A stretch of 64,000 bases of DNA from contig NW_023503493.1 of the NCBI RefSeq assembly GCF_014529535.1, positions 9,394,001-9,458,000 on the forward strand, given 5' to 3'. Position 1 is the stretch's first letter; the number at the start of each line of letters is the position of its first letter. Shown here piece by piece: positions 1-11,833 of this stretch. A program made the position numbers and the translations under genes. Below the pieces are notes generated by a model. It was not told the DNA's origin and did no database searches. It was given only the letters and a program-made list of their open reading frames with translations. This DNA comes from Bradysia coprophila. Its lineage: Eukaryota > Arthropoda > Insecta > Diptera > Sciaridae.

Positions 1-480
1 GTTCTGTCGTTGTTGGAGGTTCTGTCGTTGTTGGAGGTTCTGTGGTTGTTGGAGGTTTCGTCGTTGTTGGAGGTTTCGTCGTTGTTGGAGGTTTCGTAGT
101 GGTTGTTGGAGGCTCTGTTGTTGTTGGAGGTTTCGTCGTTGTTGGAGGCTCTGACGTTGTTGAAGACTCAGAAGTTGCTGAAGGCTCTGAGGTTGTTGAA
201 GGCTCTGAGGTTGTTGAAGGCTCTGAGGTTGTTGAAGGCTCTGAGGTTGTTGAAGGCTCTGAGGTTGTTGAAGGCTCTGAGGTTGTTGAAGGCTCTGACG
301 TTGTTGAAGGCTCTGACGTTGTTGAAGACTCTGGCGTTGTTGAAGACTCTGACGTTGTTGGTGGCTCTGTCGTGGTCGGAGGCTCTGACGTTGTCGACAT
401 GGCCGAAGGCTCTGACGTGGTCGGAGACTCTGACGTGGTTGGAGGCTCTGACGTTGTTGAAGAGTCTGACATTGTTGGCG
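1..480. repeat. 18-bp coding minisatellite of the mucin-like gene
   Basis: Tandem 18-bp units, plus-strand consensus GTTGTTGAAGGCTCTGAG with GGAGGTTCTGTC-type variants toward the left edge. Units at about 175-300 are nearly identical, which points to recent expansion or homogenisation. All units keep the minus-strand frame open, so copy number changes only lengthen or shorten the Thr/Ser/Pro domain. Confidence 0.9.
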
Positions 481-1023
481 GTTGTGCTGCCATTAGTTCG
501 CTGAATGAAGGGTCTATCTCTTCATTGTGGTCACTAAGAATGTAGCGTATTATTTCATCTTCTTCCATATCAGGTTTTTGTTTTTTGTTCAGGTGGCGAA
601 GTGGTTTAAAAAAGAAGTACTTAAGTGAGCACTCATCACCATATAGAGGAAAGATTGTTTCGACGTCATCTGCATGCATTTTCCTTTGCCATTTCTTAAA
701 ATCGAAAGCGTTAGCAAGTTTTTTGTAAAGAAAATTCTCTTCATCTACCCCGTGTTCAATATTTTCACTCGGTTCCGCATTTCTTATAATATGTTCGCCA
801 ATTTGATGAAAGGTTACGTCGGGAAGCTCTGTGTGTTTTTTGATCAACCGTAACCGATGTTTATTTCCAAAAACGTTTTCTTGATTGTTATCGAATCTCG
901 CAGTGTGTCCCTTTGAAATTACATAATGAGTCGATAGCAACAAATTTTCTAAGTCATTTTAATTACCTGTTCGGCTAGACAAGCCAGACAGAATATTGAA
1001 ACTGCAAGTTCTCTCAGTTTCAT
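1..1023 (-). CDS. Secreted mucin-like Thr/Ser/Pro-rich protein, 5' part (3' end outside window)
   Basis: Two exons on the minus strand. Exon 1 (1023-967, 19 codons) encodes MKLRELAVSIFCLACLAEQ, a clear signal peptide, and ends at a GTAATT donor. A 56-nt intron (966-911) ends in TTTCAAAG, and exon 2 runs in phase from 910 off the left edge with no stop. Exon 2 first encodes about 140 charged, non-repetitive residues, then from about position 495 a long six-residue repeat of the types SEPSTT, SEPPTT and TEPPTT. Such Thr/Ser/Pro arrays are typical of heavily O-glycosylated insect mucins and peritrophic or cuticular surface proteins; that role is inferred, and no chitin-binding cysteine domain is visible in this portion. 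The Val/Glu/Gly-rich and Leu-rich open frames on the plus strand are antisense shadows of the repeat. The family of the N-terminal domain is not recognised. Confidence 0.78.
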
Positions 1024-2610
1024 TCTCACGACTATTACAGCCATCCAATTCACTTGTTAATTTTATACACATCTGTTATCGTTACGTCTGATCAATTAAA
1101 TTTCAGTACATCAAAACGTGACAAAATTCAATCCTAACAAATAGATAGAGTTTGTTAGAACTTATTCTGTCTACCGGATGTTAACACCGTTTCGCCATGG
1201 TAAATATTTTTGTTAATTTTTTTTAAGCAAACTGAATGAACAATGATTAGAAAGTAAAGCGTAAAAACTTAGTGTGTTTAGTAAATATAAAACGCGACTC
1301 TAATAGCGTAAATATCAGTTTGATAGAAATTTTAATTGTTCTTGAAAATGACGTGTCTGGCTGATTTTGTTTCCATTACTGTAATAAGAAAGACAACCGT
1401 TAACAAGACAAAATTAAAATTATTTTATTGACCAGAGGTTGATAGTTGATAAGACGTTCGAAAACCGACCGACAAATTTAAGGTAACTACAATCTGACTC
1501 TTTACGATTGAACTGATTATGGCCGATCGTTTCGTCAAGCGATGGTCATTGTTGTGAGCTATAAGATTCACCGCATATAATGACACTACACTCTTCATAT
1601 GACAATAGAGTGTTAACGGAAAGCGATTCTAGACCGGTTGATTTTTCTGGACTCACTCTCAATGTTATTTTATTTATTCATGGATTTTTGACAGCCCACC
1701 TTACAGATCAGTTAAATGTAACTGGTCAGAAATCGAATTCCGTGAACACTCCACATTGTGACTGGCTAAGTGTTAGTCAGAATTTTCTCACTTTCCATTT
1801 CAAATTTACGGCTTGAATATGTGCAAGAGCGGGTCAAAGTCCGGAGGTTGATAGTTGTGATCAAAATGCAATAGATTCTGAAAGACATTTAAACGGCGGA
1901 AGAGAGATAGAGAGGTGTGAAAAATTTAATGGAAACGGTCAGTGCACGCATTACATCAAATATATTTTTATACCAAAGCATATTTTTCAAAAAAAAACAT
2001 TTTCTTTAATTTTCTCAAAAAAATCGGTAAAATTTGTAGAAATGAAGGAAAATTGGGGAAAATAACGGAATTTTTTTTCGACAAAATTAGTTCTACGTTA
2101 CACTTGCTCAATGCACGAAATTCTAAATTTAAAGGGAAATAAAAAATCCTCTTTTTCACAAATATAAATATGTTTCTTTATTATTCTCTTGTTCTTTAAA
2201 TGTTAAATATTTCCATGAAATACAACTCAGTATTATGTACATTCTTATAATGTGAGACACAGCATCATTTTATTACTTAACGTTTTTTTGTTGTTGTTGT
2301 TTTTGTTTCATTTTTTTATATTATTTTTCAATTTTTAAATCAATCCATCAAACAACAATAATATTATACAAAGCAATTGTGTGGTGATATAAATTTCGAG
2401 AATAAATAGAGTACTGAAACTGAACAGTGTATCATACAAACGTACAACACTGTAGAAACATGTTCATGTAAAATAGAGTACTTTCTGCAGCCGACCACTC
2501 AGGATTGAAGTGCATTGGGGAAAGCCAAAAAGGAAGCCACAAAGAAAAAAATTCAAAAATCTCAAATCATTTGAAGATTCTGACAGGCTTATGAGTCAAT
2601 CAGGTCCTAA
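1024..2610. other. Intergenic, no gene recognised
   Basis: AT-rich DNA with only short, low-complexity open frames, for example 1580-1816 plus and the mirrored pair 1942-2159, which read Lys/Phe/Asn-rich and have no splice or family support. Nothing structured is seen apart from the possible TATA box at 1061-1067. Confidence 0.6.
1061..1067 (-). promoter_or_regulatory. Possible TATA box of the mucin-like gene
   Basis: On the minus strand the sequence reads TATAAAA, 38 bp before the exon-1 ATG at 1023. This would leave a very short 5' UTR, so the assignment is tentative. Confidence 0.35.
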
Positions 2611-2611
2611 A

Positions 2612-2733
2612 TACACGGGCAATTTTACATTGCTGATATTGACAATTATGCTGCATTTTCCACTGTAATCTTATGAGAACAATGAAAAACGCAGCGTAAT
2701 TGTCAATTTCAGCAACGCTTCATTGTTTGTGTG
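2612..2733. mobile_element. Palindromic MITE-like repeat, copy 1
   Basis: Imperfect inverted repeat of about 55 bp arms. The left arm contains TTGACAATTATGCTGCATTT and the right arm its near complement AACGCAGCGTAATTGTCAAT. The sequence is clearly related to the palindrome at 2855-2978. Confidence 0.6.
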
Positions 2734-2854
2734 TTTTCGGCCTTAAGTCAACCAATTATATTCTCTGGACATTCAATTCAATTTTCGAACATGAAGTTGA
2801 TTCAATAAGAAAAATTGAGTTCAGTAATTTAGCTGCTGGGGATGATCCGGAAAG

Positions 2855-2978
2855 CACATGAGCAATTTTGCATTGATGGGATCGACAATTACGCTGCGTT
2901 TGCCATTGTAATTCGATATTCACCAATGGAAAACGCATAATAATTGTCGATCCCATTCAAGCAAAATTGCTCGTGTGT
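2855..2978. mobile_element. Palindromic MITE-like repeat, copy 2
   Basis: Arms of about 55 bp. The left arm begins ACATGAGCAATTTTGCATTG and contains GGGATCGACAATTACGCTGC; the right arm is its complement and ends GCAAAATTGCTCGTGTGT. There is no coding capacity. It belongs to the same family as 2612-2733. Confidence 0.65.
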
Positions 2979-3354
2979 TGGCCATAAAACAGTTAAGAAT
3001 GTCATCAGACAACAAATTAAGTTTCACTTGAGTATTGTTAAGATGGCGCTGAGTAATTCATAATTGGTTCGATTGCGCTTCTATTCGAAACTGTTTGACT
3101 AAAATGACATAGAAAAGATGATTTCCTCTTTCTTTCTAACTCGGCTACGAAATGAATGTATTCATGTTTCGTGTGACTAGTATTGAAATGGACCGTATAG
3201 TGCGTCGGAGCGACATTTATCTCGACACTAGAGCTGAAAAGAAATTATTCCGGCACTAGAGCTGAATGGAAATTCGCATCGACACTAATGTCGAAATGAG
3301 TTGAAGAGTTATTATATTCATGTCGCAGCCAACTTTTAAAAAATGTGGTTCGAT

Positions 3355-3472
3355 CAGAGCCTATTTTTAAGGATTTTAATTTTTTGCAATTCTGAAAATT
3401 CCGACTCTTTTCCGTATATTTTCAGATTTGTACGGAGTTTTTCAGAATTAAAATTACTAGAAATAGACCCTG
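3355..3472. mobile_element. Short hAT-like MITE of the CAGGGCC family
   Basis: A 118-bp element beginning CAGAGCCTATTTTTAAGG and ending AAATAGACCCTG, with inverted termini. It is flanked by the degenerate 8-bp pair GGTTCGAT / GGCTCGAC (6 of 8 identical), consistent with an old hAT target-site duplication. The same termini occur at 13645, 32773, 38943 and near 57611. Confidence 0.6.
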
Positions 3473-3480
3473 GGCTCGAC

Positions 3481-4790
3481 ACAAGTAACAAAGCGGATAT
3501 TTTCGGCACTAGTGCGAGAAACGACCACATTTCGTCAATTCGGTCAAATATAGCTGCTGCAATTGGTGATGTGGTGATGGTGTTTTAAGACACTTCTAAC
3601 ACTTAAGATACTAAACGTTTACGGTGTATAAATAAATTAGCTGTCTACCGAAGTTAACAAAATGGACTTGGGACTATTACTAGTTATAAATAGCATATGA
3701 TGTGATGTTAACATTAACTGGGTTCAATTAAGCAGTAAGTTATAAACGAACAAAAAATAAAATTGTTCAACAACGAGATTCTTTTGTTAAATTTTCTTTT
3801 GTTTTTAAAATTTATCAATTAACAAGTGACTGACTGGTATATACGTTTTTTTTGTAATTTTAATTGCCATATTGTCATTGTCTTGCTTTTTTCTTAATAA
3901 AAATTTTCTTTTCTTTTACAACAAAAATATTAAACTCTCTGTGGACTTACACTAAATAACACAAATTATTCTGAAACAATTTTACACATCTTGCTTGTCA
4001 ACTATAAATCTACTAAAAAATCAAATGAAATGTTATGGTTCTGTTGATTCAGCTTAACTCAGTACAGAAAGAGAGCCTTGTGTGCATATCAGTCCTTCAT
4101 AAAGCTACGGTTTCCCATCTATGCCATATTATTAATACCTGATGCGAAATACATTGGTTATACCAAGGCATTGAGCTCTGGTAGATGTTATTAGATGCGT
4201 GAAAATGTTTTACGTACACAAAGTTCACCAATTTGCGTGACGTGGTGAATTTTTTGCGACAGTATTTAGCCGACGAATCACAATCTGCATGAGTGGTGGG
4301 CATAAGGACAATTTTTGGGGAAGCGGTTTTTCAAAAATATTTTTCGGTAAAATGGAGGAAAAATTGCAAAAATCATGCAAAATTGGGAAAGTAAGTAGAA
4401 AATTCGAAACTTTGACTTGATTTTTATCGTCAAATAATTGATCGTTTGGACCTAATGTCTTCAAATTTGGAGTTACGACAATGTCTATCGACTGAGACTT
4501 ACACTAGCCGTATTCTCGTTAGCAGAGCCTAATTTTAGGATTTTTATTTCGATAATTTTCAGGAATTTCAAGCATTTTAATTCTTGGAATTCGGAACTCA
4601 CGAAAAGCCAAAAAGTAATGACATGACTCAGGTGACTGAGGTGCAAATGAATATCAACTGGATGGTTAGTCGAGCGCCAGATCTCAATACATCATCAACG
4701 CAACCTAATTGTCGATCTCAGCAACGTCAAATTGTTCGTGTCTTATCGGTCTACAGTCGACCAATTATGTGCTCTGGATTACTCAATTTT
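3481..4790. other. Intergenic, no gene recognised
   Basis: AT-rich sequence with short open frames lacking family or splice support (for example 4097-4464 minus). A fragment near 4525 (CAGAGCCTAATTTTAGGATT) resembles the terminus of the CAGGGCC family, and 4700-4790 resembles the internal part of the 2612-2830 repeats. Confidence 0.5.
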
Positions 4791-4938
4791 AATGCTCAAA
4801 ACAAACGAGGCATTGAAAACGTGTTTTGGTCCTATTTTTCATGACGAAATTTTCGAAACTGTCAAATGAAGTTAGAACTTTTTCTATTCAAAATCGCGAC
4901 TGCTGCATCTGTCAATGCCTCGTTTGTTTTGAGCATAA
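4791..4938. mobile_element. Palindromic MITE-like repeat
   Basis: Inverted arms of about 25 bp: AATGCTCAAAACAAACGAGG at 4791 and CCTCGTTTGTTTTGAGCAT ending near 4936, around a roughly 100-bp centre. The flank at 4700-4790 resembles sequence beside the 2612 repeat. Confidence 0.6.
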
Positions 4939-6301
4939 AGCTCTTGTAATTTCTTAATGAACGAATGTTTTTCATGTCAGTCAGTGTAATGTTACAACAT
5001 AAGGTCTCAAACGGCAGTTTTCTCAGGGACGTTTACGCACACAGGTTCTCTGTCTAGTAAGGTGAATTGATAACAGATGGAGTTGCTTCCAAATCAACGC
5101 CATCTGATTTATCACTTCGCCAGCGTAATATCATCGTTTTTATTCTCATTTATGTACTGCGTGATTTGCAATTATTTTAATTCGATTTTATGATTTTTCT
5201 TCTTCTTCTTCTTCCTTTTTGTTATTTACATTTTAGATTATTTATTATATTCCTAGTGTGGAGTTTCTTTCATGTGCAATAAAATATGTTTTTGTTAATA
5301 AAATTTCCATTGTTGCATAACAATCGTTCTATGTCTAATTAAACTTTCAAATTTCGTTAATACTTTAGGCTTTTAAAGCTACCACTGTTGGTGATATTTT
5401 ACGAAAGCACGGTGAGGGAAACAAGTTGAGATACAAAAAAAAAATTAAAAATTTCACTTCTTCGAAATTAAGTTTTAGTTTTGAACCGAGAATAACCGCC
5501 TACAAATCCTGAAAGAAACAACTTTTCTGCTTGCACACTCGATCCGAAATTGAGGTGTTTGTGACTGAAATTGGGTGGGTTGTCGTTCTTCTTTTTTTTT
5601 TGTGGTTCAATGACTATGCAAAAACTAAAATAGCTAGAGAGCTTTCATGAATGAACCGACATTGCCAATGAAGACAATTTTTGTTTGTAAATTACTGAAT
5701 TACGAAATTCAATGAAAGTATAGGCAAACCGAGTGTCCAAATGAAATATGTTAGGAGTGGTAACTGAACTTCCTCGTAAATATTCTTAGCAGAAAATTCA
5801 ATTTGTTTCTTGACCAGACCGACAGCCAGTGTTCCTTAGAAACAAATAATTCGCAACATTTCGCATAAATGTTGGCAGGCCCGAGGCACTATGGTTATTC
5901 GGGCGATGTGCGAAACGTTTTTTGATTTTTTGTAGGACCTTTTACAAATTCAACACCTGAAGGGCTTTTGGATAGCCAGTTCCTGAACTGGACTGAACAC
6001 ACATGTGAAATGCAACGGAATTTTCAATTAAAAAGCGTTGACTCTTAAGCTTCTGTTCAACGGAATCCGTTTTACGTTAAGATTTCGTCCTTTAGTGCCA
6101 CTATTTAAGTAGTAATTTACAGGCCGCAACCCAACCTAATCAATCCATATCAACCCAACTTCAGATAAAATACAAGAAAAAAGTTTGTTTTCGTTCTATC
6201 CATGGCATACAAACATGTCGACTAGCAGTTATTGTCGCTACAATTCAATATTACAAAACCGTAATTTAGCTGCCAAAAACGATTCGCCCACCAACAGCAA
6301 C
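4939..6301. other. Intergenic / probable 3' flank of the OTUD7-type gene
   Basis: No coding exon is seen. A short TTC-type microsatellite lies at about 5199-5218. The part next to 6302 probably contains the 3' UTR of the minus-strand deubiquitinase gene, but I found no convincing AATAAA close to the stop. Confidence 0.5.
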
Positions 6302-8998
6302 TCAAACATCCGTTGTTAATATTTTGCTCTGTGTTGCCGTGTTAGATGGAACCGTAGCCGCAGCAGCTGCATTAAGCTGACAACATTTGGAGCAATAATA
6401 ATTGGTGTTTGCACTACCGTAAAATAGACAGCCCAACGTTTGGCATTTTTTCGCTTGGACTTGAGTGAATGGCGTTGCCAGTCGACTTGTCACATCGTCA
6501 GCACTACTGTTCCCGAACGATGCTGCCGGCGATGGTAGGGAGTTTCTTGCCGATGAATTAGTCTGAGTCAACGGAGTCGGTGGAAGGTTGACCGTTTGAC
6601 GTGTTATTGTGTGAATGATTGTTTTTGGTGGCGCAGAACCGGTCTGTGAATTTTTGATCGAATTCTTTCTTAACAGATCAATGCCATCTGTGGACAAATC
6701 ATAGTCCATTGGGGATGTTACAGCGACGGTGCCTAAATTAATTGGATTGTAACCGTGTCGTAGCGATGAACCGTTTGACTCGTTAACCGGAAGACTGATT
6801 TTGTCATTGTAAAATGTCGAATTCGATAGGTAAAGCGTTTGATCAAGTTCATTTAACCGGCGGACGGATGGTAATCGATTGATTAACTGATGACTCTGTG
6901 AATCGGATTGTGCATAGAATTTGGAATTGCCGGTTCCATATCTAGGCGCTTCTGTCATTATGCTGTCCAGTTCTTGTTGTTTCTGCTTTTCAAAGCATTC
7001 TGGGCACATGTACGATGTGGCGGCTGTACCAAAGTTCTGACAGCCGGAGTTGATGCAGCCGGTTTTGTAGCTGTCGACAATGGCAACGGTTTCCTTTGGT
7101 TTCACTAAACTCAAGCGGTCCACGTCCCGAACGTCCTTTGCTCGTTCGCTATCCAGGTATCGTTCTTGGGCGCACTCCAAATAGTTTTTTATCATTTCTT
7201 CTTGGTAATCGTGACGCTTCGCTTTCAACTGGGCACACAATATCCTCTGTCTGGTAAAACTTTGCGTTGACATGGCCGATGAGAGTGTTCCCTTTTTGCT
7301 GCTGCTCTTTGACCCGCCACCGATTTTCGTAATCGATCCGATGTTCTTCTTGATCTTCTTGCTCATACTCTTACCGATGCTTCCGAACTGTTTGGCTACA
7401 CTTTGAAGCTGCTTTGCCGCCTTACTCTTTCCGTTCGTTCCATTCGGATGTTGTTCGTCGGATAAGCCAAATTCACCCTCGCCAATTCGTCGTTCGTATT
7501 CGTCGTCCGTTAAGTCTTCAAAGATCTCATCGTCGGGACTTCCCAACGGACTTGGCCACACAATGTCCAAATATTCTTTCAGCAAAGCAATATGTTCCCG
7601 GTCCGACAGTGCCCAATTGCCTTCGTTGCCATCGTAATTTTTCCAATCGAAATTGTCGCCCGGATCGATGCAAAATTGAATTGGAAGGAAAACATTTTCG
7701 TAATCGACTAACGGTATGAGCGACTGTGTCGGATCACTTGATTCCATCGATACTAAAGCGGAAAAATGGGCCATATCGTACGTGAGAAGTAGTGGCGCTC
7801 GATGACATTCATTTGCTGGTATTTCAAACGGCAAATAAATTCCGCCGAACGGGATCGGTGCCATTGCTTCACCGTTCATATCACGTAAAACTGTGTCCGC
7901 TACAACAATTATCGCCCGTCTCAGCACGTGGGACAGAGCGAAAATGTGAATCTCTTCTAAGCTCTCGTACGTGGCATTGTCATCAATCGAATCCGTATTA
8001 CGATCAATTGCCACCGATCTTCGTCTTGACGCTCCCTTTTCAAGTGACTGTCTCGGTTCCGGTGATGCCATTGCCACAATTTCGTCCCATTCTTTGGCCC
8101 ACTCAATTTCGGAATACACAAAACCGGCTTGTTTGTTCAGTCGCGTCTGATGAAATCGCCATCGTCTCCATATCGCATCCCTGTATTCACCTTTCGATAA
8201 TACTTTGTACAGAGCCGATCGAAGTGTTAGCTTTCGATCGTGAAATCCCCACATGGCTAATGATGCAGCATGCAGTAAACAATTTCCATCACCAGACGTA
8301 GCTAGCGGCCAAAGTCTTCGACAGAAACCAGAATCAGCCCACCAATTTAAGCGCTGTGCTGTCTCTAAACTGTTGAGTGTGGAGCATTCGATCAAGTCTT
8401 TTTCCAGGAATCTACGAAAATCATCCGAATAAATTGATATGTCTGGCAGGGTGAATGTGAAATCGGGCGTGTCGGCCACATCAAAATTTTCCAATTGTTT
8501 CATACAATTTGCATGAAAGTCCATTTCGATGGCAGAACGTGCTCGCGACACTAAATTTTCGTTTTCCGTTGCTCGTGAGATTCCCCTGTTGAGTTTTTTG
8601 TCTGCAAAAGAATATTTATGAATACGAATCGTCTAAGCAGTTGCATTATGTACTCACAGTCCACTACGTCGATGGAATAGATTTTCGTTAACGGTTTTCT
8701 CTGTTGTGAACTCTGATAATCTACTGTGTCCATTGATACTTTGAGACCTGACTTGCCATTAAAATAATCGGTTGTTGATGTATCTGAAATCGACAAATCA
8801 TTTCCAAATTTAGTTCTTTTCGGTCCGTTAGTATTTTTGACATACAACTGATATGGGCAGATAGACTGCGCATTTACCATTGTAGTCGATGAGTGCCTTT
8901 TTTAGATCCCAGCCCCATGAGTTTAAGCAACTCAGTGCATCATTCGGATTAGCGCCAGGTGCACGTGATAGAAATTCTGACACCAGTTGTGCTTCCAT
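6302..8998 (-). CDS. OTU deubiquitinase of the Cezanne/OTUD7 family with two A20-type zinc fingers
   Basis: Three exons: 8998-8878, 8783-8658 and 8601-6302, with introns of 94 and 56 nt and GT/AG ends. They join to 2547 nt, 848 residues (human Cezanne is 843 by memory). The N-terminal ~40 residues look like a UBA domain. The OTU domain has the catalytic motif SGDGNCLLHA with Cys at about 190 and TYDMAHFSALVS with His at about 361. A basic Lys/Ser-rich linker follows, then two A20-type fingers near residues 598-618 (CINSGC...CPEC) and 802-822 (CQTLGC...CSKC). Known family members cleave ubiquitin chains, Cezanne preferring Lys11 linkages, and restrain NF-kB-type signalling; the substrate here is inferred. 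The start at 8998 is chosen because only it adds the UBA. Vertebrate Cezanne has one A20 finger, so the second is notable. Confidence 0.93.
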
Positions 8999-11833
8999 TG
9001 TTTTAGTTTCAATGCTGGTTATGTGAAGTTATGAAAATAGAATTAAATGATTGGGTTAGCGGGATGAGGTGGTTAAGAATTCAGCGTGTGGTGGTAGTAT
9101 TTTAATCAAGCAAATTATTCACAGACTGTTAACATGCAAATATAACCTTATAGAACGATTTCCAATTATTTTGGCAACGAAATTAAAGAAACAGAATAAC
9201 ATGCTAATGGCTCAATAGGTACAAAACCAATAATTTCCTAAGTCGCACTCAGCCCATCCTGAAATTCACATTAATCGCGGCGCGATGACGCATGAACCCT
9301 TTGAAATTGAACGTCACTGAAAGCTTGTCTACGATCACTCACCCACGGAATGGGTCATCAAATGATCTAGGCTTTATATCGAGATTACGCTGCCTTATTC
9401 GATTTTCATTTCAGCTTATCATATCGACCATTCGATACTAGGTTCTCACACCATTGTTGACAACATTTAGTTCAAGAGACTATTCATACTTTGATGTTTG
9501 CACATCTTTTGTGAATCATAAGCGAAATAAAGAAAATCGAAACAACAGCACCTCATTGTTTTCAAGACAGATCGATGCATCATGATTTATTAAGATTGTA
9601 ATGTAAGTGCATGAGACATATTTTTCATTTATATATAAGCACACTGAAGTACAGTAAATGAAATCAAGGAACATACCTAAATAAATGAATACGAAAATTG
9701 AGACAGGAAAATCAATTCTACGAAAACGATTACAGCTTAAATGGATCAAGGCCGAGATGCAACAATAGAATCTGTGTCTTTAGATTGTATACTCGATTAT
9801 GAAGAGGTGAAGTTGCTATTTACATTTATTGTGGGGTTCTAGTTATAGCATAGCCCTCTGACTTCACCCTCTTCATGAGCACCTTTTGTCAATTATCGAA
9901 TGATGTGTTATATCACACCAATATTTGTATTATAATCGAAATAAATTTCAATTTATGAATACATTACAGGTCAACGACACCGAATCGTTAACAATTTATT
10001 GATTCATATCGCATGTAACGTTTTTTCTTTCTTTTTTATATTCATGTTCCATTTCTTTACATTTTACCACTTGTCACAACAACATGCATAATGATTGCAT
10101 GGGCGGTTATAGGGCAAGAGTTTTGTTTAAGGGAACGTTCAAAAAAGCCGGTTAGAATTCGGAATACAATATTGCTGGTGTACGTGTCTAAATAGAGAAC
10201 ATAATAACTCTTTTCGTGGAATGGGAACCGGACCTACTTAAACAACAACGGAATTAGACATCTCGTTTGTCCAGAATACCAACGATTAAAGTTGAATTCC
10301 AGATATCCGAGGAGTGAAATCTACGTATTTCGACCTATATGTCAAAGTTTGAGATGATGTCAAATTGACTGCCCTGAGAGAGTATTGACTTTTTCCTCTA
10401 ATTTGCTACTGACGGAGGTACTGACGTTTCTTTTGGTTTACTCAAAATTATGAGGAAATGTTTTTTTTTTGAATTCATGTACCTCCACAGTGTATGTACC
10501 ATTAAGCTCTTAGAACAGTCTCCTTTAACTCGTTCTTTGACAAAGTGGAGTAATATAATATTACCTGACAATGGGACAATGCAACGTTTCCATCGTAAGT
10601 AACTGTCAAAAACGGTGTGTCAAAATGTCGTACGATTCGATATATTTTGAATTAGAGGCGGTCCGTCCGGTGTGAGTTCTTTTCATTTATTCCTTAAGTT
10701 TTACGATTCAACAATTCCAAGTCATGAACGATGTTTTTGAAATCGAATACACTGCTGCTGTACACTGCTGCACAGTTCATTTCTCAATAAAATTTTCGGG
10801 AATTTAAAGTCAAACTTTGAATTACGATTCACTTGAGCAATAAGAATTTTACAAAACGCTGCGATTATCGCTAGAAGTTTCACTTTCATTAAAAATTAAA
10901 TACTGTTTCGTCTGATACGGTCACGCAACACACACCTGTCTTAATTTACTGAGTTCAATTTGGAATGATTTCGGTTATAAATCGTCCACATGAATGAAAT
11001 AGCTTTCTCATTTAATGATAAGCGGCGATGAAAAGAAAAATTATCGACCAAGATAACAGCGTGTGATTTACACGAAAAACGTAGTACACAGCTGAGTGTC
11101 CTCCTATGAAAGTATTACACGTTCACGAATATGAATCATATATTATTCATTTAGCGGCATTCTATTTCTATGAGCACTAACCGCGTATTATAGAGAGTTA
11201 AACTAAATGTGTGGGTCATGCTCATTACGATACAGAATATTAAAATTCCCCAACAAAGACGCAAAATTTTCGTATGACGCAGAGCAAATTTTTCACAATT
11301 TTCAAGAATTTTGAAACTAAGGAAATCTGTTGCCTGGTTCTTGCTGTATGAAAATAAAGTTACCTATTCACGTATGACAATGATGTACGAACGCTAAAAA
11401 TGATAGAGTCTAATGCAAAAACTTTTGAAGAAAATTCGACAATCAATCAAAAAAAATTATCTGTGTGCTCTGTGTGTTATCGCTATGGTAAGCAATTGAG
11501 CCATTGACACTGCGCTGGCCATATACATTACATAGAGAGACTGGATTTACGTAGAAAAATGTGTGAAGACAAAGTAAATCGAATTATACGTACGTACAGC
11601 GTGCATACTACAAATGCTGCATGCTACATCTATTTCGTATTCTACTTTGGCTTCACTTTGTGTATGAAATCATACAAGTCTAATACAAGTCCGCTGATGC
11701 AAAAACGATCCTCTTACAGAGGGCCGAGACTACGAAAAATTCCCAGTCAAGACTTCTAGTAAAATTTCCCGGTCGTAACAAAGTTAGTGTATTTGAAGGA
11801 AAATACCTTTTTCATACCTACTTTTTTCCGTCC
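8999..11833. other. Intergenic / upstream of the OTUD7-type gene
   Basis: The promoter and 5' UTR of the deubiquitinase gene must start here, but no TATA box is evident. The rest is AT-rich with no recognised gene; the small open frames at 9516-9749 and 11559-11759 have low-complexity translations and no family support. Confidence 0.5.

Noticed and set aside
42..545. Plus-strand open frames rich in Val/Glu/Gly or Leu
   Set aside because: They are antisense readings of the 18-bp repeat; the minus-strand spliced model has a signal peptide, intron and unbroken frame.
6908..8301. Plus-strand open frames within the deubiquitinase gene
   Set aside because: Antisense shadows of a long, well-supported coding exon on the minus strand.
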